A stretch of DNA of 32,325 bases from Henriciella sp. (GTDB lineage Bacteria > Pseudomonadota > Alphaproteobacteria > Caulobacterales > Hyphomonadaceae): contig DUBH01000024.1 in the NCBI GenBank assembly GCA_012960415.1, positions 1-32,325 of the forward strand, given 5' to 3'. The position numbers were made by a program, and so were the translations under genes. Positions 8,174-16,559 of the stretch are shown here, one piece after another. The notes under the pieces were generated by a model. That model was not told the origin of the DNA. It did no database searches and worked only from the letters and a program-made list of their open reading frames with translations. The number at the start of each line of letters is the position of its first letter. The first letter of the stretch is position 1.

Positions 8174-9364
8174 ATGTCTGAAGATTACCGATCTCAGGAA
8201 TCTGAAAAAAAGCCGAGCTGGATCTGGTGGGTCGCAGGTCTTGGGGTGCTTGGTCTCGGTATTCTCATCATGATGCTGGCCGGTGCGGGAAGTGGCCCCG
8301 AGGAAGGCGCCGTCGCGCAGGAAGACAGCATTCCCTATGTCGAGACGGTCCGACCCGAGCAGGCTGGCTCGACCTTCATGGTAAGGGCGCCGGGCCGTAT
8401 CCAGCCACGAGAACGGCTCGACCTTGTGGGAGAAGTTTCCGGTAAGGTCACGAACGTCAATCCGGACCTGCAGGCCGGTGGACGGATCAGCCGGGGTGAA
8501 ACGATCCTGCAGATTGATGACGGGGACCTCCGCGCCAATCTGGAGCGCGCGCAAGCGCAGCTCGCGACAGCTGAGGCGCGTCTCAGTCAGGCCGAAGCTG
8601 AACGTGATCGCCAGATCAACCTTGCTGACATTGGCGCTTCGCCGGAGAAAGCTGCCGAGCAGGCGATCGCAGCCTATGAGGATGCAGAGTCAGGCGTCAG
8701 GCAGGCTAGATCGCAGCTTGTGATCGCACGGCGCAATCTTCAGAAATCGTCGATCGTTTCGCCGTTCGACGCGATTGTCGTTTCCGAAACAGTTGCGCCG
8801 GGCACCTTTGTCTCGCCGGGCCAACCGCTCGCCCGGCTGATCAGCGCAGGCGAGGGTGAGATACAGGCAGGCCTGCCCGCCAAAGATGTCCGGGCGGTGC
8901 GCAGTGCATTGGCGGTGCGCGGTGACAATCAGCTTCCTGTAAGAGCTGTGCCAAACGCAAGTTCACTTAGCGCCACAGATATTGATGGCTATCTCGCTGA
9001 ATTTTCACCGGAAATCGACCAGCAGTCACGTACGGCAACGGTCATCGCGGTCTTCCCTGACGCCTTCGCGCCAGAGAACCAGGGCGACATCTTCGCGGGC
9101 GACTATATGGACCTTCTGATCGAAGGGCGGTCCGAGACGCCGATGTGGCGCGTGCCCGATGGCGCGGTTCGCCAGGACGCTTTCGTCTGGGTCGTGGGCA
9201 GCAATGAACAGATCCGCCGTGTGGAAGTCGAAACGGTCGACCGTGATGAAGACGGCGTTCTTATCCGTGCGCCAGAACTTGCGGAAGATGACAGGCTGAT
9301 GCTCACGGTCCTGGCTGAAGAAATAGACGGGATGCGGGTGCACCTGCAGGAGACCCAGTCTTGA
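8174..9364 (+). CDS. RND efflux periplasmic adaptor (HlyD/AcrA family)
   Basis: A 396-residue membrane fusion protein linking the inner-membrane pump to the outer-membrane duct. A single membrane anchor (about residues 17-37, WIWWVAGLGVLGLGI and following) precedes a lipoyl-like half-domain with VSGKVTNVNPDLQAGGRISRG. A helical hairpin rich in Ala, Glu and Gln follows (about 120-190), then the second lipoyl half (SIVSPFDAIVVSETVAPGTF) and beta-barrel domains. No lipobox is seen, so it is anchored by the helix and is not a lipoprotein. The ribosome binding site is weak. Its stop codon overlaps the TTG start of the pump gene by four bases, so the two are translated together. Confidence 0.92.
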   Translation: MSEDYRSQESEKKPSWIWWVAGLGVLGLGILIMMLAGAGSGPEEGAVAQEDSIPYVETVRPEQAGSTFMVRAPGRIQPRERLDLVGEVSGKVTNVNPDLQAGGRISRGETILQIDDGDLRANLERAQAQLATAEARLSQAEAERDRQINLADIGASPEKAAEQAIAAYEDAESGVRQARSQLVIARRNLQKSSIVSPFDAIVVSETVAPGTFVSPGQPLARLISAGEGEIQAGLPAKDVRAVRSALAVRGDNQLPVRAVPNASSLSATDIDGYLAEFSPEIDQQSRTATVIAVFPDAFAPENQGDIFAGDYMDLLIEGRSETPMWRVPDGAVRQDAFVWVVGSNEQIRRVEVETVDRDEDGVLIRAPELAEDDRLMLTVLAEEIDGMRVHLQETQS

Positions 9365-12300
9365 TCCGGATGATCGAGGGCGTCCTTGCCAACCGGGTGG
9401 CGGCAAACCTCCTGATGGTCTTCCTCGTCATATCAGGACTGGCCTCTCTCTCTGCCCTGAACGTGCGGGTCTTCCCGCCGATTGAGACGTATACGATTTC
9501 CGTCACTGTCCCTTATCCAGGCGCGACGCCTGAGGATGTGGAGACATCGATTGTCCGTCCCATCGAAGAGCGCCTGGAAGGCCTTGAGGGGATCGACAAG
9601 ATTACCAGCCTCGCTGCATCCGGCGTCGGCAACGTCGTCGTCGATATTCCCGAAAGTGAAGACATCTCCGAGATGCTCGACGAGGTGAAGAACGAGATCG
9701 GCCGGATCACTGTTTTTCCCCAGGCGGCTGAAGCTCCGCAAATTACCGAAGTCGAGCCGGACGAACTGGTCTCCCAGATCCTCCTTCACGGTGATGTAGA
9801 CCGGCAAACACTGAAGCAGGCAGCCGATCGCGTTCGGCGTGAACTCGCGGCCAAGGACGGTCTCTCGCTGGTCGAGATTGGTGGGGTGGCTGACTATCTG
9901 ATCGAGATTGCCGTCTCCGAAGAAGAGCTGCGCGCGCGCAATCTAAGCCTCACTTCGATTGCGCAGGTCATATCACAGCAAAGCCTCGATCTTTCCGCAG
10001 GCGAGATTGAGAATGACCGCCAGCTTCTGCGTGTACGTGCCGTGGGCGAGCGTCGGACAGGCGCTGAGTTCGAGAACATTGTGGTTGGCGCAGGCCGCAA
10101 TGGCGCGCCGATCTATCTGAGGGACATCGCGGTCATCCATGACGGGCTGTCAGATGATCCGGTTGAGGCCAATTATGCAGGTGATCCCGCGGTCACTGTA
10201 TCCGTCTTCCGGGTTGGCCGAGAAAAGACCCTCGATAATGCGCGCATTGTCCGGAAATATCTCGACACTGAAATCGCGGCTGCGCTGCCGGGGAATGTCG
10301 AATACGTTCTATGGCGAGATGAGGCGGTAAACCTTCGCTCGCGCATAGACCTGCTGGTCCGCAACGCAGTGCTGGGCCTGGTGCTGGTGACGCTGCTGCT
10401 CCTGCTCTTCCTTGATATCAGGATCGCCTTCTGGGTCGCACTCGGTGTCGGCGTCAGTTTTGTCGGCGCCTTCTTTCCGATGCTTATTTTCGGCATCACG
10501 ATCAACCAGCTCTCGCTCTTCGGCTTCATCCTGGCCATCGGTATCATCGTCGATGACGCCATCGTCGTGGGGGAGAACATCCACGCCAACTGGCGGGCCG
10601 GGGCAGGGCAGATGGAAGCCGCGCGCCTCGGCGTGACGCGGGTGGCGCGTCCCGTGCTCTTTTCGGTTTCGACCACGATGACAGCTTTCGTGCCGATCCT
10701 GCTTGTGCCCGGTCTCTTCGGACAGTTTCTGGGTCAGGTCTCTGCCGTCGTGATCGTGCTGCTCTTCCTGTCGCTGGTCGAGAGCCTCTTCGTGCTGCCA
10801 CGCCACCTATCGCATCTCAGCGATGAGCCGCCCGGACGATATTCGCCCCGCCGCTTTGCCGACCCGGTGCGTGACCGCGTTGCCGGTGCGCTGCGAAAAT
10901 TCTCTGCCGGTCCGCTGAAGAAAGCGATGCAGTTTGTTGTCCTGCGGCCCGTCATGGTTCTGATGATGGGTTTTGGCATCCTCTTCGCGACGCAGGCGCT
11001 GACGGCCAGCGGCTATGTCAAATTCATATTCTTCCCGGCGGTCGAAGGCGATTACGTCACCGCAGAACTTGAACTTGCAGAGGGCAGCTCGGAAGAGCAG
11101 ACGCGGCGCTTTGCGCTGCAGATCGAAGAGGCCGCGAGCCGGGCAATAGAAGACGTGACGAGCCGCGAAGACGGCCTCGTGGGTGTGCTGTGGCAGATCG
11201 CCGAACCACTCGGAGGCAATGAGGCCAACGCCACAGGTGGCGGCGCCGGCGCCATCTCCGGTAACCGCGCTTTCGTCGTCGCCCAGCTACAGGAATCAAG
11301 CAGCCGAGATTTCGCGGCGCGTGATTTTGAACGTGCCTGGCGCGAACAGGTCGGCCGGATACCGGGCGCCGAAAAGCTCACTTTCACCTCGGACCTTGTC
11401 AGCCCAGGCGCACCGATCCAGCTCCAGATATCTGCCCGCACTGACGAGGAAACACGCGAAGCCGTGCTGGAGCTTCGGCGCGCGCTCGAAAGCCGTCCTG
11501 GCGTCTATGATGTCCGCGACGACCGCTTCCGGACCACTGAGGAAGTCCAGATCCAGCTGAAGCCGCTCGCGCGTAATTACGGCCTCACGCAGAGTGATCT
11601 GGCCCGGGAAGTCCGTGCGGCCTTCTTTGGCGCAGAAGCCGTCCGTATCCAGCGCGACCGCGAGGAAATTCCCGTCCGCGTCCGCCTGCCGGAAGGTGAG
11701 CGGGCTTCGCTCGAGACGCTGAAGCGCCTGCGCGTGAAAGTGGGTGAAGGTTACATCCCGATGGAGGCGCTTGCCGACCTCACCATCGCGCCAGCACCGG
11801 CAGCCATCAACCGCGTGAACGGGCGGCGCATCTATTCGCTCAATGCCTTTGTCGATGAAGACATCACCACCGCTGACACCGTGTCGACTTATATGTTCGA
11901 ACAGGCGCTGCCACAGCTTCAAGAGGATTACGAAGACCTCACCATGCAGGTTTCCGGCGACCAGGAAGACCAGGCCGAAGCCCAGCCTGTATTGGCGCGT
12001 AATTTCATGCTGGCGCTGATCGTGATCTATAGCCTGCTGGCGCTGAATTTTCGCTCATACAGCCAGCCGCTCGTCATCATGGGTGCGATCCCGTTCGGCT
12101 ATGTCGGCGCGCTGATTGGCCATGGTCTGCTTGGTGCTGACCTGACGCTATTGTCCTTCTTTGGCATCATCGGCCTCTCGGGCGTGATCATCAATGCGTC
12201 CCTGATGGTGACCGACTTCCTAAATGAGCGGCTCGAGAATGGCGAAGAGCCTGTCGAAGCTGTTGTGTCAGCCATGCTGGACCGGTTCAGGGCGATCCTG

Positions 12301-12537
12301 CTGACCACGCTTACGACCTTCCTCGGTGTGACGCCGATCATCCTCGAGACGAGCATTCAGGCCCAGTTCCTGATCCCGACCGCCATCTCGCTTGGCTTCG
12401 GTATCCTGATTGGCACCTTCCTTCTTGTCTTCATTCTGCCAGCGCTGTTGACCATCCACCTGCGCATCTTTGGTGTGCCAGACAGCCGCGTCGAAAACGA
12501 AAACGGGCGCAGCGATAAAGCTGCGCCCGCGTCCTGA
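9361..12537 (+). CDS. RND multidrug efflux permease (AcrB/HAE-like)
   Basis: A 1058-residue proton-driven pump of full family length. It has an N-terminal membrane helix (ANLLMVFLVISGLASL), the large porter loop starting PYPGATPEDVETSI, and the transmembrane proton-relay motif with Asp398-Asp399 in IGIIVDDAIVVGENI. A second loop and a C-terminal six-helix block follow (LIVIYSLLALNF, FFGIIGLSGVIINASLMVTD). The start is TTG at 9361, within TTGA overlapping the adaptor stop, with AGGAG at 9348-9352 spaced 8 bases away. The ATG at 9370 would put that site 17 bases off. Substrates cannot be told from the sequence. The last codons also encode a terminator hairpin for the facing gene. Confidence 0.95.
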   Translation: MIRMIEGVLANRVAANLLMVFLVISGLASLSALNVRVFPPIETYTISVTVPYPGATPEDVETSIVRPIEERLEGLEGIDKITSLAASGVGNVVVDIPESEDISEMLDEVKNEIGRITVFPQAAEAPQITEVEPDELVSQILLHGDVDRQTLKQAADRVRRELAAKDGLSLVEIGGVADYLIEIAVSEEELRARNLSLTSIAQVISQQSLDLSAGEIENDRQLLRVRAVGERRTGAEFENIVVGAGRNGAPIYLRDIAVIHDGLSDDPVEANYAGDPAVTVSVFRVGREKTLDNARIVRKYLDTEIAAALPGNVEYVLWRDEAVNLRSRIDLLVRNAVLGLVLVTLLLLLFLDIRIAFWVALGVGVSFVGAFFPMLIFGITINQLSLFGFILAIGIIVDDAIVVGENIHANWRAGAGQMEAARLGVTRVARPVLFSVSTTMTAFVPILLVPGLFGQFLGQVSAVVIVLLFLSLVESLFVLPRHLSHLSDEPPGRYSPRRFADPVRDRVAGALRKFSAGPLKKAMQFVVLRPVMVLMMGFGILFATQALTASGYVKFIFFPAVEGDYVTAELELAEGSSEEQTRRFALQIEEAASRAIEDVTSREDGLVGVLWQIAEPLGGNEANATGGGAGAISGNRAFVVAQLQESSSRDFAARDFERAWREQVGRIPGAEKLTFTSDLVSPGAPIQLQISARTDEETREAVLELRRALESRPGVYDVRDDRFRTTEEVQIQLKPLARNYGLTQSDLAREVRAAFFGAEAVRIQRDREEIPVRVRLPEGERASLETLKRLRVKVGEGYIPMEALADLTIAPAPAAINRVNGRRIYSLNAFVDEDITTADTVSTYMFEQALPQLQEDYEDLTMQVSGDQEDQAEAQPVLARNFMLALIVIYSLLALNFRSYSQPLVIMGAIPFGYVGALIGHGLLGADLTLLSFFGIIGLSGVIINASLMVTDFLNERLENGEEPVEAVVSAMLDRFRAILLTTLTTFLGVTPIILETSIQAQFLIPTAISLGFGILIGTFLLVFILPALLTIHLRIFGVPDSRVENENGRSDKAAPAS
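12504..12529 (-). terminator. Terminator inside pump gene, for opposite gene
   Basis: A perfect 10-bp stem, with GGGCGCAGC pairing with GCTGCGCCC and a flanking C-G pair, closes on a 6-base loop. Read on the minus strand it is followed by GTTTTCGTTTTC, a good T-rich tail. It should stop transcripts of the minus-strand membrane protein gene although it lies within the final codons of the pump gene. Confidence 0.65.
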
Positions 12538-12552
12538 TTTGCCGTCTGGAAG

Positions 12553-13047
12553 CTAGCTGCCGAAGCCGTCGCCAACGCCGAAGTCACGGCGTGCCGACAC
12601 GATGCTCACGATCACGCCTACCATCACGTCAATGAGGACGAGACAGGTGAAGAGGAAAAAGGTGGCGGTCGCGAAATTGGCGAACAGAATGAAGCAGACG
12701 ATACAGGTCAGCAGTACCGCCATCGACGCCATGTGATTGATCATGGCGCTGGAGCGCGAGCTCGTCGACTTCATGAGTTCGATCGAGAGCAGCACCAGCG
12801 AGACGAGTAGCAGGATATCCCCAACCTGCATCTTCCAGCTGACGCCGGACACCATTGAAATAGAGAACAGCGTTGCATTGAGAGTTCCAGCAATCGCTGG
12901 CGTTTCGTCCATGTGCTGGCCGCCCGCAATAACGGCGATAATGACATAAACTATAAAGGGGAAAACAAGCAGTGGCGTGATCTTTTCGATGCGCCTGAAA
13001 GTCCCCACTTTTGGCCGGGATCTGCTTGATCCTGTTTGATCGCTCAT
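12553..13047 (-). CDS. Small membrane protein of unknown function
   Basis: A 164-residue protein I do not recognise. It has a basic soluble N-terminus (about 1-24) and probable membrane helices at about 25-45 (PLLVFPFIVYVIIAVIAG), 74-90 (GDILLLVSLVLLSIELM), 107-125 and 126-148 (FFLFTCLVLIDVMVGVIVSI). The segment at 52-72 is moderately hydrophobic. A short polar tail follows. No catalytic or binding motif is visible. AAGGA lies 7 bases before the ATG. It converges with the pump gene and is divergent from the hydrolase/flavin reductase fusion gene, with which it may share a control region. Expression appears to be its own, given the terminator at its 3' end. Confidence 0.8.
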   Translation of the reverse strand: MSDQTGSSRSRPKVGTFRRIEKITPLLVFPFIVYVIIAVIAGGQHMDETPAIAGTLNATLFSISMVSGVSWKMQVGDILLLVSLVLLSIELMKSTSSRSSAMINHMASMAVLLTCIVCFILFANFATATFFLFTCLVLIDVMVGVIVSIVSARRDFGVGDGFGS

Positions 13048-13269
13048 CCTGATATCCTTTCCAGTAACGGCGTCTCATGCGCAGCCCTGTTAAAGTTAGT
13101 AACCAAACTTGCTCGGCTCGTCGATGCATGTCGCCGATTACGCGAATAAGTTAAATGGGCTGCCGGCGAGGCAATCGACTGTTTCTGCCAATGTTTCTCC
13201 CCTTCGCGGATTGGTAAAGCGCCCTAAATGAGGCAGTGAGCACGTCTCAAGCGGCAATAGGCAGGATTG
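13048..13269. promoter_or_regulatory. Divergent control region, membrane protein / fusion gene
   Basis: A 222-base noncoding gap that must hold promoters for both flanking genes. A 9-base palindrome, GTTAGTAAC, with flanking AAGTT and AACTT lies near 13093-13112 and resembles a dimeric-regulator half-site pair. I cannot define -35 or -10 boxes with confidence. Confidence 0.35.
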
Positions 13270-14487
13270 ATGGCAGAACGCGAATTCAAAGGCTTCGGCG
13301 GTCTTTTCCTCAGCGCAGACATGCGCGGATCGGAGGATGATCCGTCGGTCCTGCTGCTTCATGGCGGCGGGCAAACCCGCCATGTCTGGCAGGAGACGGC
13401 CGACGCGCTGGTGAAGGCTGGCCGCCACGTCATCAGTCTTGATCTTCGCGGGCATGGCCGCAGCGCGCGCTCTGAAGATGCGCGCTATGAATTCAACGCC
13501 TGTGTCGAAGACCTGCGCGCCGTCCTCGCGCAGCTTGCTTCGCGGCCGGTAGTCGTAGGGGCAGGGCTCGGCGGCTGGATCGCGCTGACGGCGATCGGTG
13601 AAGACGGCGCCCATCTTGCGTCCGGCCTCGTCCTAGCAGATGCCCCGCCCGAGATTGACCTTCGCACGGCTGGCGCACTCGCTGCCTCGATCCGGTCCAC
13701 CCCGGCTCAGACAGAGAATGTCGACCCGGTCTTCGGTGAAGTGATTGATGTTGAAAAGTCTAGCGAGCGTATTGCGCTTGCTGCCTCCGGCCTCAAAGTC
13801 CCCGTCCTCTTTGTAAGAGGTGCCCTCAGCAGCTTCGGCAACCGCGATGCTGCAAACCGCTTTGTCGAGAAGGTCGCGACCGCAGAATTTGCTGAGATCG
13901 AAGACGCTGGCCACCTGGCTGTCTTCGACCGCTCTGATGCGTTCAGCGCGGTCCTGCTAGATTTCCTGGAGCGGCGCGTTCCACGGATGATGCCCGACTA
14001 TAAACAGGGCTCGGATGCCCGCACACTTCGTGACGCGCTCGGCTGCTTTGCGACCGGGGTAACGGTGGTCACCACTATGTCGACGGAGGGCAAGCCTGTG
14101 GGGCTTACGGCGAACTCTTTCACCTCTGTCTCGCTCGACCCGCCGCTTCTGCTTGTCTGCATCGCAAAGAGTTCGTCCAGTCTTGAGGCGCTCCAGACGT
14201 CGGAGCGATTTGCCGTGAATGTCCTTCATATCGGCCAGCAGCCTGTCTCCAACACATTCGCGATGCCCGGCGAAGACAGGTTCTCACAAACGCCCTGGCA
14301 GGAAGGTCAGTACGGATCGCCACTCATCTCAGGGGCGCTCGCGAATTTCGAATGTATTAAGTTCGATCTTCACGATGGCGGGGACCATGTGATCCTCATC
14401 GGCAAGGTGGAGCGCGCAAAATATGAACCGCGCCGCGATCCGCTCCTCTATTTCAAGGGCAAGTACCGACGGCTGCACTTTGCCTGA
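13270..14487 (+). CDS. Fusion: alpha/beta-hydrolase-fold domain + flavin reductase
   Basis: A 405-residue two-domain protein in one unbroken frame. Residues 1-235 show the alpha/beta hydrolase fold: LLLHGGG (28-34), DLRGHGRS (58-65) and the terminal histidine segment EDAGHLAVFD (His215). The nucleophile elbow reads VVVGAGLGGW, with Gly99 where Ser is expected, and the usual acid position after strand 7 reads GALSSF, with Ser188 instead of Asp. The hydrolase half is therefore probably not a serine hydrolase. Residues about 246-405 form an FMN-dependent flavin reductase domain (GCFATGVTVVTT, GLTANSFTSVSLDPPLLLV, YFKGKYRRL), which would use NAD(P)H to reduce flavin for a partner monooxygenase. 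TAGG lies 8 bases before the ATG at 13270; a TTG sits directly before it. An internal ATG at 13987 or 13990 could yield the reductase alone. Confidence 0.85.
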   Translation: MAEREFKGFGGLFLSADMRGSEDDPSVLLLHGGGQTRHVWQETADALVKAGRHVISLDLRGHGRSARSEDARYEFNACVEDLRAVLAQLASRPVVVGAGLGGWIALTAIGEDGAHLASGLVLADAPPEIDLRTAGALAASIRSTPAQTENVDPVFGEVIDVEKSSERIALAASGLKVPVLFVRGALSSFGNRDAANRFVEKVATAEFAEIEDAGHLAVFDRSDAFSAVLLDFLERRVPRMMPDYKQGSDARTLRDALGCFATGVTVVTTMSTEGKPVGLTANSFTSVSLDPPLLLVCIAKSSSSLEALQTSERFAVNVLHIGQQPVSNTFAMPGEDRFSQTPWQEGQYGSPLISGALANFECIKFDLHDGGDHVILIGKVERAKYEPRRDPLLYFKGKYRRLHFA

Positions 14488-14490
14488 GAT

Positions 14491-16491
14491 TTAGCGATAG
14501 TCCGTGAGGGCTGGACCGAGCGCGTCCTTCAGCGGGCCGAGATGCGCTTCGAAGTTGCGCCATTGGTCGACACCGGAACGGCTGATCGGCTGGCGAACCT
14601 GCTCCGAACTTGCCGTACGAACGGCGCGTTCTGTTTTGTGGAAGTCGACGCAGGCCTGTTCGAAGGGCAGACCGCAATAGTCCAGAATACGCCGGACCTG
14701 GCCCTCCAGATCGTCGACGACATCCTCATGCTGGACGCGCAGCACCTTGCCGGGAAGCACGCGGTCCCAATGCGCCATCATCTCGATATAGATGCGGTAG
14801 TAATTGCCGATATCGTCCAGGCTGTAGCTGAACTCCTGGCCTTCAGCGAAGAGTTGCTTGAAGCCTGAGAAGCAGCAGGCCATCGGCTCGCGGCGCGCAT
14901 CGATGATCTTTGCATTTGGCAGGATCAGGCTGATCAGCCCGATATGCCTGAAATTATTTGGCATCTTGTCGGTAAAGAAGGGCGCACCCTGACGATGGAT
15001 TGCCGTATTTGCGATATAGTCCTCACCCAGCGCGGACAGCTCCTCATCGGGCAGTTCATGCAGGATGCGCGGGTAGCGCTCTCGATCTGAAATCTGTTTA
15101 CGCCCACGCAGCCGGTGAGCCAGCGACAGGATATTCGGTAATTCCAGCGTGCCATCGACCTGACTGTGCGAAGCCAGAATCTGTTCGATCAGCGTGGAGC
15201 CTGCGCGCGGCAGGCCGACGATGAAGATCGGGGCAGGGTCGTCATGCCCGGCGCCTGCTCGTTTCTCAAAGAGGTCACGCGTACAGTGCTGGATCTGCCC
15301 ATCGGCCTCTGTGCGCATCTGCTCCGTCGTGTAGCGGATCTGCGCCTTCTTCAGCGCATTGCCGCTGCTATAGGCCTCGAATGACTCATCATAGGACTTC
15401 GCATCTTCCAGCGCTTTGCCGAGTGCGAAGGCAAGATGGACACGGCCCATGAGGTGCAGGTTGGGGTCGGAGAGCGCCCCTCGCATCACGTCGATTTCGG
15501 CAGGGCTGAACTTGTAGGTCTTCAGATTGGCGAGCGCATACCAGGCATCCCCATGTAGCGGGTTCACCTCAACGGCCCGGCGGTATGAGGCAATGGCTTC
15601 GTCAGTGCGCCCAGCGGTCTTCAGCGCGTGACCCTGAGATGTGAGCGTTGCAAGATCATCGGGAAGAACGCTGAGCACCTCGTCAAAGATTCCGAGCGCC
15701 TCGTCATAATTGCCCGCCTGCATGGCCTCGATGGCGTAGATCGATTTGAAAACCGGGCTTCCCGGATCGTGTTTCAGAAGCTTCTCGGCTTGGGCGAGGG
15801 CCGCTTCGTACTTCTGGCGCTTGCGCAGCACCTGAACATGGTCGATGCGCAGCTGCGGATTGTCAGGGTCGAGCTCGATCGCGGTTTCCAGCAGGAAGTC
15901 TGCATCCTCATGCACGCCAAGCCGCGTGCCGATGTCCGCGAGAAGGCGCATGCCCTCAATGTGGCGTGGGTTCTTCTGCAGGAAGGCACGCGCAATCCGC
16001 TCTGCATGGATCAGGCGGCCTTCATGCACATAGTTGGTGACTGCCAGCAGCTCAGGTGGCAGCCGCTTCAGCCGGTCGGCATGCGCACGGGCATGGGCTG
16101 CGTCTTCAGCGCGCCCGGACGCCGAAAGGATTTCAGCCTGGGCCGTCCAGCTGGCGACCAGCGCCGGATTATAGCGCACAGCGCGCTGATACGCGGTGAG
16201 CGCCGCATCACTGTGGCCCACCTTGCGGTGCAGGTGTCCTTCTTCCTGAAAGGCGCGGCCAAAGTCAGGTGACAGGTGTTTGAGGTGTTCAAGATGACGG
16301 AAAGCAGTGTCCGTTTCACCGAGGTACCGGGCGCAGGCGGCAGCCATATAGATGGCGTCCTGATGATCCGGCGTGTCCTTGAGGATGATATCCAAAGCAT
16401 CGGAAGCTGCCTTGAACTCGCCTCGCTGCATGAGAGCGCGAACCTGTTTCAGCTGATCGGCTGTCGTTTCCGCTTCGGTCATTTCATCCAT
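14491..16491 (-). CDS. TPR-repeat sulfotransferase
   Basis: A 666-residue protein. Residues about 1-390 are tandem tetratricopeptide repeats, for example the AIASYRRAVEVNPLHGDAWY unit. The C-terminal 250 residues form a PAPS-dependent sulfotransferase domain: the 5'-phosphosulfate loop FIVGLPRAGSTLIEQILASH near residues 420-440, the 3'-phosphate segment RREPMACCFSGFKQ, and FTDKMPNNF. It would transfer sulfate to a peptide, glycan or small molecule, with the repeats recruiting the acceptor. It starts 12 bases after a strong hairpin and lies downstream of a TonB-dependent receptor gene. Its stop is 3 bases from that of the convergent fusion gene. No clear ribosome binding site precedes the ATG at 16491; a second in-frame ATG at 16482 has GGA about 6-8 bases upstream. 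Confidence 0.9.
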   Translation of the reverse strand: MDEMTEAETTADQLKQVRALMQRGEFKAASDALDIILKDTPDHQDAIYMAAACARYLGETDTAFRHLEHLKHLSPDFGRAFQEEGHLHRKVGHSDAALTAYQRAVRYNPALVASWTAQAEILSASGRAEDAAHARAHADRLKRLPPELLAVTNYVHEGRLIHAERIARAFLQKNPRHIEGMRLLADIGTRLGVHEDADFLLETAIELDPDNPQLRIDHVQVLRKRQKYEAALAQAEKLLKHDPGSPVFKSIYAIEAMQAGNYDEALGIFDEVLSVLPDDLATLTSQGHALKTAGRTDEAIASYRRAVEVNPLHGDAWYALANLKTYKFSPAEIDVMRGALSDPNLHLMGRVHLAFALGKALEDAKSYDESFEAYSSGNALKKAQIRYTTEQMRTEADGQIQHCTRDLFEKRAGAGHDDPAPIFIVGLPRAGSTLIEQILASHSQVDGTLELPNILSLAHRLRGRKQISDRERYPRILHELPDEELSALGEDYIANTAIHRQGAPFFTDKMPNNFRHIGLISLILPNAKIIDARREPMACCFSGFKQLFAEGQEFSYSLDDIGNYYRIYIEMMAHWDRVLPGKVLRVQHEDVVDDLEGQVRRILDYCGLPFEQACVDFHKTERAVRTASSEQVRQPISRSGVDQWRNFEAHLGPLKDALGPALTDYR

Positions 16492-16502
16492 TCAAAAGTA
16501 AT

Positions 16503-16530
16503 GCAGCGTCCCGAATAACCGGGACGCTGC
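16503..16530 (-). terminator. Terminator hairpin between receptor and sulfotransferase
   Basis: A perfect 11-bp stem, GCAGCGTCCCG with CGGGACGCTGC, has a 6-base loop. On the minus strand it is followed by ATTACTTTTG. It should terminate most receptor transcripts, leaving only read-through or a promoter inside the receptor gene to drive the sulfotransferase gene 12 bases further on. Confidence 0.7.
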
Positions 16531-16559
16531 GATAGAAGCAAGTTTGGCTCCGATGAAGA

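Noticed and set aside
15628-16272. 214-codon plus-strand open frame
   Set aside because: Antisense to the TPR part of the sulfotransferase gene. No family signal.
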